Source: Flavobacteriales bacterium (GTDB lineage: Bacteria > Bacteroidota > Bacteroidia > Flavobacteriales > CAJXXR01). Taken from it: 64,000 nucleotides of DNA. The DNA is taken from contig JAOAQX010000003.1 in the NCBI GenBank assembly GCA_025210805.1, positions 62,001-126,000 on the forward strand, written 5' to 3'. The notes below the pieces were generated by a model. The model was not told the DNA's origin. It ran no database searches and saw only the letters and a program-made list of their open reading frames with translations. Positions 53,998 through 61,600 of the stretch are shown here, in pieces. Positions within the stretch are counted from its first letter, which is position 1; every line of letters starts with the position of its first letter. Made by a program: the position numbers and the translations under genes.

Positions 53998-55755
53998 TTA
54001 GGAATCTCCAAACTGCATTTGGTGAAGGTTTGCATAAAGTCCTTTTTCTGTCAAAAGATCTTCATGACTTCCTTCTTCCACAAGTTTTCCTTTATCTAAA
54101 ACAAATATTTTGTCGGCATTTTGGATCGTACTTAATCGATGAGCCACAACGATAGCCGTTCTTCCTTGTCTCAGTTTATTGAATGCTGTTTGAATATATT
54201 GTTCCGTTATTGTGTCTATTGACGCTGTTGCCTCGTCTAAAATAATGATACTTGGGTTGTATAAATATGCTCTCAGAAAAGCCACTAGCTGTCTTTGCCC
54301 GGTTGATAGATTCGATCCTCTTTCTGAAACTTGAAAATCAAACTGATTGGGTAATTTTTCAAAGTACTCATAGATTCCTATTTCTTTTGCAGCTTCAAAT
54401 ATTCTTTCTCTTGAGAAATCATTTCCTATTTGAAGGTTATACATAATGGTTCCTGAAAATAAAAATCCGTCTTGTTGTACGGCGGCAATTTGGGTTCTCA
54501 AAAATTTCTTTGGCAGTTTTTGTATTGGGTGTTTATTAATTAAAATTTCTCCTCCTTCTATTTCATAAAATCTGTTCAGAAGATTCAATATTGTACTCTT
54601 ACCCGCTCCTGTTGCTCCTACCAGAGCAATATTTTCGTTCTTTTTTATCTCAAAACTTAGCTGATGAAGTATTCGTTCTCCTTCTTTGTAGGAAAAATCA
54701 ACCTGATCAAAAACAATATCCCCACTTAAATCTATTGTTTCTTGTGGAGAATCGGTATCAAAATCATCTTGATTATCATCTAAAATATTAAAGATTCTTT
54801 CAGACGCCACTAAACCTCTTTGGATCGTGTTTACTCTATCTGCCAACTGTCTTACAGGTCTAAAGAGCATATTTATCAACAAAATATACAAAACGATATC
54901 TCCTGGCTCTAAGCCAGTATTATTAATAATATCTAAACCTCCTTGCCAAACGACAATCCCTAATGCTACCGCAGATATTATTTCTATAAAGGGCAGAAAA
55001 ATAGAGAAATAGAGTATAGACTGTAAAGTAGCCTTGAGGTGCTTTTCATTAAGGTTTTGAAACTTTTGAAACTCTTGTTTTTCCCTATTAAATATTTGCA
55101 CAATAGACATTCCTTGTACATGTTCTTGCACAAAGCTTCCTAATGCCCCAATGGCAGTTCGTTCTTGATCAAATGCTTTTTTCATATATTTTTGAAACCA
55201 TCGGGTAGCCAAAAACATGATCGGAAAAAGAAGTAAAATATAAATAGTGATGCGGATGTCTGTGTAAAACATCAAACCAACAATAAAAAGAATTTTCACC
55301 AAATCTCCCACAAATGTGAGAATTCCTTGGGAAAAAATATCTGAAATGGCTTCGATATCAGATACCACTCTCACCACCAGTTTTCCCACTGGATTTTTAT
55401 CAAAAAAGACGGTTTTAAATTGACTCAATTTTCTATAAGTAACTGTTCGGATATCCTTGATAACCATTTGCCCAAGCCAACCAGACCAGTAACTCATTAA
55501 AAACTGAAAAAGAGCTTCTATCAGTATAAAAGAAAGTATTAATAGGGCGTAGAATCGCAATCCTTCCATATTTGGCGAAGCGATATTATCTTGAAATGCT
55601 TCACGGACAAAAAAGGTTCTACTAATACTTAGAAATGCCAATGAAAGTGTAAAAAACACACAGAAATAAAACACCTTGCGGTACGGTTTTATAAATTTCA
55701 TCAATCGTCTGAGGAAATCCCATCGAAATATGGCTTTTTTCTTTGTTTGGCTCAT
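53998..55755 (-). CDS. ABC exporter with fused membrane and ATPase domains (MsbA-like)
   Basis: The 585-residue protein has an N-terminal six-span exporter domain (about 20-310) and a C-terminal ATPase with Walker A GATGAGKSTILN near 378, signature NLSTGQRQL near 486, Walker B IIILDEATASID near 508 and the switch histidine in AHRLST. The signature has T in LSTGQ in place of LSGGQ. It follows truA by ten bases. Lipid or drug export is the family role; the cargo is unknown. Confidence 0.92.
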   Translation of the reverse strand: MSQTKKKAIFRWDFLRRLMKFIKPYRKVFYFCVFFTLSLAFLSISRTFFVREAFQDNIASPNMEGLRFYALLILSFILIEALFQFLMSYWSGWLGQMVIKDIRTVTYRKLSQFKTVFFDKNPVGKLVVRVVSDIEAISDIFSQGILTFVGDLVKILFIVGLMFYTDIRITIYILLLFPIMFLATRWFQKYMKKAFDQERTAIGALGSFVQEHVQGMSIVQIFNREKQEFQKFQNLNEKHLKATLQSILYFSIFLPFIEIISAVALGIVVWQGGLDIINNTGLEPGDIVLYILLINMLFRPVRQLADRVNTIQRGLVASERIFNILDDNQDDFDTDSPQETIDLSGDIVFDQVDFSYKEGERILHQLSFEIKKNENIALVGATGAGKSTILNLLNRFYEIEGGEILINKHPIQKLPKKFLRTQIAAVQQDGFLFSGTIMYNLQIGNDFSRERIFEAAKEIGIYEYFEKLPNQFDFQVSERGSNLSTGQRQLVAFLRAYLYNPSIIILDEATASIDTITEQYIQTAFNKLRQGRTAIVVAHRLSTIQNADKIFVLDKGKLVEEGSHEDLLTEKGLYANLHQMQFGDS

Positions 55756-55765
55756 TCTTTTGGTT

Positions 55766-56518
55766 TCAGAAAATGGTTGTTGGGTATTGTACTTTTGTCA
55801 AAAATAAACCTTTTGCGGGAGCAGAAGAACCTGCATTAGATCTATTTTTTGATTCAATGATACTTCTAAATGTTTCTAAACTTGTTTTTCCTTTACCAAT
55901 ATCTAACATGGTGCCTACAATGGCTCTTACCATATTTCTCAAAAATCTATTGGCGGTGATATGAAAAATATAGTGGCTGTTTTCAAATTTCCAATGTGCT
56001 TCCTGGATATTGCAGATAAACGTTTTTACATCGGTATGGGTTCTAGAAAAAGCTTCAAAATCTTCATATTCTTTAAGAATTTCACATGCTTTGTTCATTA
56101 AATCTATATCCAATTTATGTTTTAAAAAATAGCTCGTTTCTTGACTGAAAATATTTTTTTGAGTGCTAATATGATATTCATAACTTCTCTCTGTTGCGTC
56201 AAAACGAGCATGTGCATCAGCACGAGCCATAATTATTTCGTAAACGGCAATATCTTTCCCTAAGAATTGATTCATTCGATAAACCCATTTTTCGGGCACT
56301 TTGGAATTCTGAAGATCAAAATGTGCCCACATCTCTTTTGCATGTACACCGGCATCTGTTCTTCCTGCGAAAAGCAATGAAATTTTTTCCTTACACAAAA
56401 GGCTTAAACACTTTTCCATTTCCTCCTGCACACTTATTTGATCAGGCTGAACCTGAGAGCCATGATAACGTGTTCCATTGTATGCGAATCTGATAAAATA
56501 TCTTTGGGTATTTGACAT
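55766..56518 (-). CDS. truA: tRNA pseudouridine synthase A
   Basis: TruA makes pseudouridine at positions 38-40 of tRNA anticodon arms. The 250 residues include RFAYNGTRYHGSQVQPD near 10, the catalytic aspartate in FAGRTDAGVHAKEM near 53, and FLRNMVRAIVGTML near 204. It has its own start after the clpX terminator and shares a unit with the downstream ABC exporter. Confidence 0.94.
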   Translation of the reverse strand: MSNTQRYFIRFAYNGTRYHGSQVQPDQISVQEEMEKCLSLLCKEKISLLFAGRTDAGVHAKEMWAHFDLQNSKVPEKWVYRMNQFLGKDIAVYEIIMARADAHARFDATERSYEYHISTQKNIFSQETSYFLKHKLDIDLMNKACEILKEYEDFEAFSRTHTDVKTFICNIQEAHWKFENSHYIFHITANRFLRNMVRAIVGTMLDIGKGKTSLETFRSIIESKNRSNAGSSAPAKGLFLTKVQYPTTIF

Positions 56519-56540
56519 TTTTTTTGTCGGTTTTTCTTTT

Positions 56541-56586
56541 AAAAAAAAGACCTTTGAAATAATCTTAATGAATATCGCAAAGGTCT
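56541..56586 (-). terminator. Terminator after clpX
   Basis: AGACCTTTG (56548-56556) and CAAAGGTCT (56578-56586) form a 9-bp stem with a 21-base loop. On the minus strand it is followed by a run of eight T. It separates clpP-clpX from truA. Confidence 0.75.
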
Positions 56587-56611
56587 CATAATAAATTCTA
56601 ATAGAAAATCT

Positions 56612-57838
56612 TTAATGATCTATTTTACTCATTGCATATTCTTTATCAATCAAGATTTTTTTCTTTTTCATCTTGGGTGCATCATACATTAAGTCTATCA
56701 TAATGTCTTCACAGATTCCTCTTAATCCTCTTGCTCCAAGTTTATTTTCATCTGCTTTATCTACAATAAAATCTAAGGCCTCTTCGGTAAAAGTAAGCTC
56801 TTTATCATCCATCGCAAAAAGTGCTTGATATTGCTTAATTACAGAATTTTTGGGTTCTGTAAGGATTGATTTCAAAGCTTCCTTGTTCAGTGGTTTCAGA
56901 TACGTTACTACAGGTAACCTTCCTACGAGTTCGGGAATCAGTCCAAATCTTTTCACATCTTGAGGACTCACATATTGTAGTACTTCTTCTCCTTCGATTT
57001 GTTTGTTGGAGTGTGAACCAAAACCAATGGACTGCTTTTTCATCCTTGATCTGATAATTTCTTCGATTCCATCAAAAGCTCCCCCACAAATAAATAGGAT
57101 ATCGTGTGTATTTACTTTGATGTATTTCTGGTCTGGATGTTTTCTTCCTCCTTCTGGTGGTACATTTACTTCAGATCCTTCTATAATTTTAAGAAGTGAT
57201 TGCTGAACTCCTTCACCAGATACATCCCGTGTAATTGATGGATTATTCCCTTTTCTTGCAATTTTATCTACCTCATCAATAAATACAATTCCTTTCTCGG
57301 CTTTATTGACTTCATAATTACAAGATTGTAATAATCTACTCAAAATACTTTCTACGTCTTCTCCCACGTATCCTGCTTGTGTAAACACTGTAGCATCTAC
57401 GATAGTGAAAGGAACTTGGAGAACTTTAGCAATCGTTTTTGCCATAAGGGTTTTACCTGTTCCTGTACGTCCAACAAAAAGCATATTCGATTTATCAATC
57501 TCTACATCATAGGTATCTTTCCCTTTTGTAAGCAATCTTTTATAATGGTTATAAACTGCTACACAAAGTCGTTTTTTGGCTTCATCTTGCCCGATAACGT
57601 ATTCATCGAGGTGAGATTTCATCTCAGTGGGTTGAAGAAGGTTTATTTCTTCTTCGGATTCGGTTTCATCCAAATCCATTATAGAATCACCATCTGAAGG
57701 TAAAATTCCATTTCTTTCCAACAAAACCTTTGAACGAACGATACACATTTCACATATTTGTCCGCTTGCTCCAGTTACTAGGATATCTACATCATCCTTG
57801 TGTGCTCCACAAAAGGAACATTGATTTTTTTTTGCCAT
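56612..57838 (-). CDS. clpX: ATP-dependent Clp protease ATP-binding subunit ClpX
   Basis: ClpX unfolds proteins and feeds them to ClpP. The 408 residues have the N-terminal zinc-binding part (CSFCGAHKDD with CEMC), Walker A FVGRTGTGKTLM near 122, GYVGEDVESIL near 154, Walker B GIVFIDEVDKIA, and the sensor motif LGARGLRGICEDIM. The Walker A loop has arginine where nearly all ClpX proteins have proline (GPTG). It starts three bases after clpP, as expected for the pair. Confidence 0.96.
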   Translation of the reverse strand: MAKKNQCSFCGAHKDDVDILVTGASGQICEMCIVRSKVLLERNGILPSDGDSIMDLDETESEEEINLLQPTEMKSHLDEYVIGQDEAKKRLCVAVYNHYKRLLTKGKDTYDVEIDKSNMLFVGRTGTGKTLMAKTIAKVLQVPFTIVDATVFTQAGYVGEDVESILSRLLQSCNYEVNKAEKGIVFIDEVDKIARKGNNPSITRDVSGEGVQQSLLKIIEGSEVNVPPEGGRKHPDQKYIKVNTHDILFICGGAFDGIEEIIRSRMKKQSIGFGSHSNKQIEGEEVLQYVSPQDVKRFGLIPELVGRLPVVTYLKPLNKEALKSILTEPKNSVIKQYQALFAMDDKELTFTEEALDFIVDKADENKLGARGLRGICEDIMIDLMYDAPKMKKKKILIDKEYAMSKIDH

Positions 57839-57841
57839 ATA

Positions 57842-58525
57842 TTATTTATGGTTTTCTCTGAGTAGTACTTTATCTACCATTCCGTAATCTAATGCTTCTT
57901 TTGAAGTCATCCAGTAGTCTCTATCAGAATCTTCCCAAACTTTTTCATAAGGTTTTCCTGAGTGTTGAGCGATGATTTCATAGAGTTCTTTTTTCAGTTT
58001 TTGAATTTCACGGTGAGTAATTTCAATATCTGATGCTTGTCCTTGTGCTCCTCCTAGTGGTTGATGAATCATCACACGTGAATGTTTTAGAGCAAATCTC
58101 TTTCCTTCGTGCCCTGCACAGAGTAATACAGCTCCCATACTCGCTGCCATTCCTGTACAGATAGTAGATACATCAGGGGCAATATACTGCATGGTATCAT
58201 AAATTCCCAATCCTGCATAAACTGATCCTCCAGGAGAGTTTACATAGATTTGGATGTCTTTATTTGGGTCCGCAGATTCTAAAAACAATAATTGTCCCAT
58301 GACAATATTGGCTACATAATCATTAATTCCTGTTCCTAAGAAAATGATTCTATCCATCATTAATCTTGAGAAAACGTCCATAGAAGCAACATTCATTTGA
58401 CGTTCTTCAATAATTGTTGGCGATATATAACTGCTTTGGATAGCTGATTTGTAGTCATGCATGGTCTGGCTACTAATTCCTAAGTGTTTAGTAGCATATT
58501 TATCAAATTCGTTTTTTGGAAACAT
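57842..58525 (-). CDS. clpP: ATP-dependent Clp protease proteolytic subunit ClpP
   Basis: ClpP is the serine protease ring of the Clp machine. In 227 residues the catalytic serine lies in GMAASMGAVLL near 125, the histidine in SRVMIHQPLGGAQGQ near 150, and the aspartate in DSDRDYWMTSKEALDYGM near 199. The N-terminal 30 residues extend beyond the E. coli form and may be a propeptide. clpX follows three bases after the stop. Confidence 0.96.
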   Translation of the reverse strand: MFPKNEFDKYATKHLGISSQTMHDYKSAIQSSYISPTIIEERQMNVASMDVFSRLMMDRIIFLGTGINDYVANIVMGQLLFLESADPNKDIQIYVNSPGGSVYAGLGIYDTMQYIAPDVSTICTGMAASMGAVLLCAGHEGKRFALKHSRVMIHQPLGGAQGQASDIEITHREIQKLKKELYEIIAQHSGKPYEKVWEDSDRDYWMTSKEALDYGMVDKVLLRENHK

Positions 58526-58588
58526 ATTTTATTCTTTTTTGATGATATAACGAAGATACTAATAGAATTTTAGATATAGAAAACAAAA

Positions 58589-58615
58589 AGAGGCTTCCCT
58601 TTCGGAAAGCCTCTT
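58589..58615 (-). terminator. Terminator after the type IX secreted protein gene
   Basis: AAGAGGCTTCC (58589-58599) and GGAAAGCCTCTT (58604-58615) form a stem with one bulge and a short loop. On the minus strand it is followed by a T-run. Confidence 0.85.
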
Positions 58616-58650
58616 ATCTCTACTTAAATCTGGTTTAAGTTTATGATTAC

Positions 58651-61600
58651 TTATTTAAGAACATTGATTTTTGTTCTCATGACTTTATTAGTCAATTTGT
58701 CTCTTAGGACAACTTGGTAAAGACCGTTAGTCATTTCACTTAAATCATATTCTACAGAAGTTTGATCTTGGTAAGCGTCTTGTTTAACGATTTGCCCTAG
58801 TGGGTTGTAAACTGTGATTTCGAAGTCTGTGATAGACGATTCTACATCGATATTTACAATTCCATTTGTAGGGTTCGGATAAACTGTTACCTTACCTTCT
58901 TCAAGATCTTCTAATCCAGTAGTACAGTCTTTCAGGATGATTTTATACGTTTCCGTATAGTTTGTATCCTGAGCTGTTACCTCGATGATTGCTGTATCTC
59001 CAATTGCTGCAAAATTCTGAACGAAGTTTATGGTAGATGTCGCTTCTTGAGCTGTAGGAGTCAACGTAGGAATAGAGTTAATGTTTACAACTTTATCAAT
59101 ACACCACTCATATAGGAATGTATTAGGATCAAAAGTTGCCGTAACATTATTCGATCCAGCATCGATTAATCTACCAAACGAACCTGTTATACCAGATAAT
59201 AGTGCATTTGTGTTTCCATCCTCGAAGAAGAAGTTAATGAAATACTCTTTCTGAGTAGTCATATTCTCAGCAAGTACGGTTACCGTGGCTGTATTGTTCG
59301 CTATTGTTACATAAGCTGTATCAACATCAGGATCTGAAGTTACCCACGTGATTGGTGGAATAGATGCTCCATAAGCTAATGTATCATAGTTGTAAGTATA
59401 AACCGAAGAATCAAATCCTGTGATTGTTGTTCCATCAACTAATAAGTCTGATAAGAATGCATTATCACTAGCAACTTCATTGATAACTACTGTGTACGTG
59501 TTTGTAACATTCGTATCTTGAGCTGTAACCACAATAGAAACCGTTGTTGGGAACGTTGTAATCGTTCCTGAAGGTGTCATTGTATAACTCGCCAATGAAT
59601 TTGCTAAATGAGGAAGTACAGTAGCTGTAGCTCCATTTGGTACCGTGTACGTATAGTTGTACGTTGTTGAATCGAATCCAATTACCGAGTTACCGTTCAC
59701 TTGAATATCAGATAAGAACGCATTCGCATTTGGTGCTTCTTCATTCACAATTACCATATACTGCATTGTATAATTTGGATCCTGCGCAGTTACATTTGCA
59801 TAAATAGTATCTGGTAAGGTAGTTCCCGGAGCCAATTGACCAATTAGTGTATTAGACAAATTAGACGATGCTGTTCCAGTGAAGGCACCAAAGTTTGTTG
59901 TACCATAAGGTACTGTAATTGTGTACTGAGTAATTGTAGAATCAAATCCTGCGATTGTGTTACCTCCATAAGATAAATCAGATAGATAAGCATTTGTATC
60001 ACCCGGAGTTACTTCAAAGTTCACCGTATATAGTAAGCTAAACGCAGTATCTTCTGCAGTAACTTCTACAGTTGCCGCACCAGGTAATGCTGGAGCTTGA
60101 TCTACATCAATATCATCTACAATAGGTGCATTATATACAGCAGATACATTAGGAATATTTGTTGTTCCGAAAGGTAACATTACTGTATAATTCAATGTAT
60201 CAGGATGGAATCCAGGTACAGTGATACCATTATAAGTAAGATTTGATAAAGTAGCATCTGTATAAGGAACATGTTCCTTAATCTCTATATTATCAACTCC
60301 AAATCCTTCAATTGGGTTACTGAAAGATGTTCTAAAGTAGAATCTAAATCTCACATAAGGCTCACCTGCTAATCCTGTGATTAATGCTCCTGCATCTGTC
60401 CAAGTATTAGAGGTCGCAAAGTTATTTGAGAAATTATTTGGTTGCATATCTACTGTTGTCCAACTATTATCATCAGTGGTATATTGAAGTCTTGCATAGT
60501 GAGAGCTAAACCCTGATACTGGTGTTGTCATGATATAATCCATTGAGATTTCAACATCTGCTGTATATCCAGAGAAATCATAACATGGAGACAATAAATA
60601 TGAATCTTCATTTAATGCTGCATTGGTATCCAATTTAGTTACCCAAGCTTTTCCTTGAGTACCTTGAGCCATATTCGCCGTAGTTGGAACACCCCACTCC
60701 CATGAGTTTGTAATCCCTTGGATAATTCCAGATGTCCAACCTTCTTGAGTTACATCAAAATTATTATTTGATGCAGTGTCTTGAGGAATACTTACCACTG
60801 TTGCAGTTAAAGTATTATTTTGAGCACTAGAATCAGCTGGGAATAATACTTGGAAACTATAAGTGTAATTTCCTGCTGTTGACATATCCACTGAAGGTAA
60901 AGCTGCCATAGCAGTAGCTCCAGGAGCCAACGGAGTTGTAAATGTATAAACATCTGTCATTGGAGATCCATTTACACTATACTGGATAGATGCTCCAGAA
61001 GCCGAAGTTACTGTGTCATTTCCATGATTTTTAAAGCTTACATATCCTATTTCAGATGCTGATAATCCACAAGCTGAAGATACTGAATCAAAAGAAATGA
61101 TTGCTAAATCATTATCAGGACAAGCGTTAATTGAGAAGTACTCTAATGCCTCTAATTGATCTGTTCCTGGTGGCACCACAGTAGGATCATCTGGACTTTC
61201 TCCATTATTGTTTATGATAATATTTCCAAAACATTGTGAAACTTCATAAGTACCAGAGTTCCATCCATCACCATAATCATCCCAAGCCTCAAAGCTATAT
61301 ACTACTCCTTCGAAAAGACAAACATCATAAGTGTATCCATCTGTATAGTTACTATAACCATTTGGTTGAGCTACATTAAACACTGTATTTCCAGCAGCCG
61401 TATCGATAATATTCCACCAATATTCACCCGCGTAGTTTCCTGTGTTAATTACAATTTGAACTAGTGCATTACCTTGATTCGTGATATCTTGATTATCCAC
61501 ATTGTTATTTGTATCAGCGTCATTCGTTTGAACAAGCTTAATGTAGATTGTTGAATCTTGTGCCGAACTAAAGTCGAAAGTGTTAGTTAATGTATAAATA

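Noticed and set aside
58920-60265. Repeats resembling a CRISPR array
   Set aside because: The repeats are in-frame, degenerate at DNA level, and about 250 bases long, as expected for protein domains.
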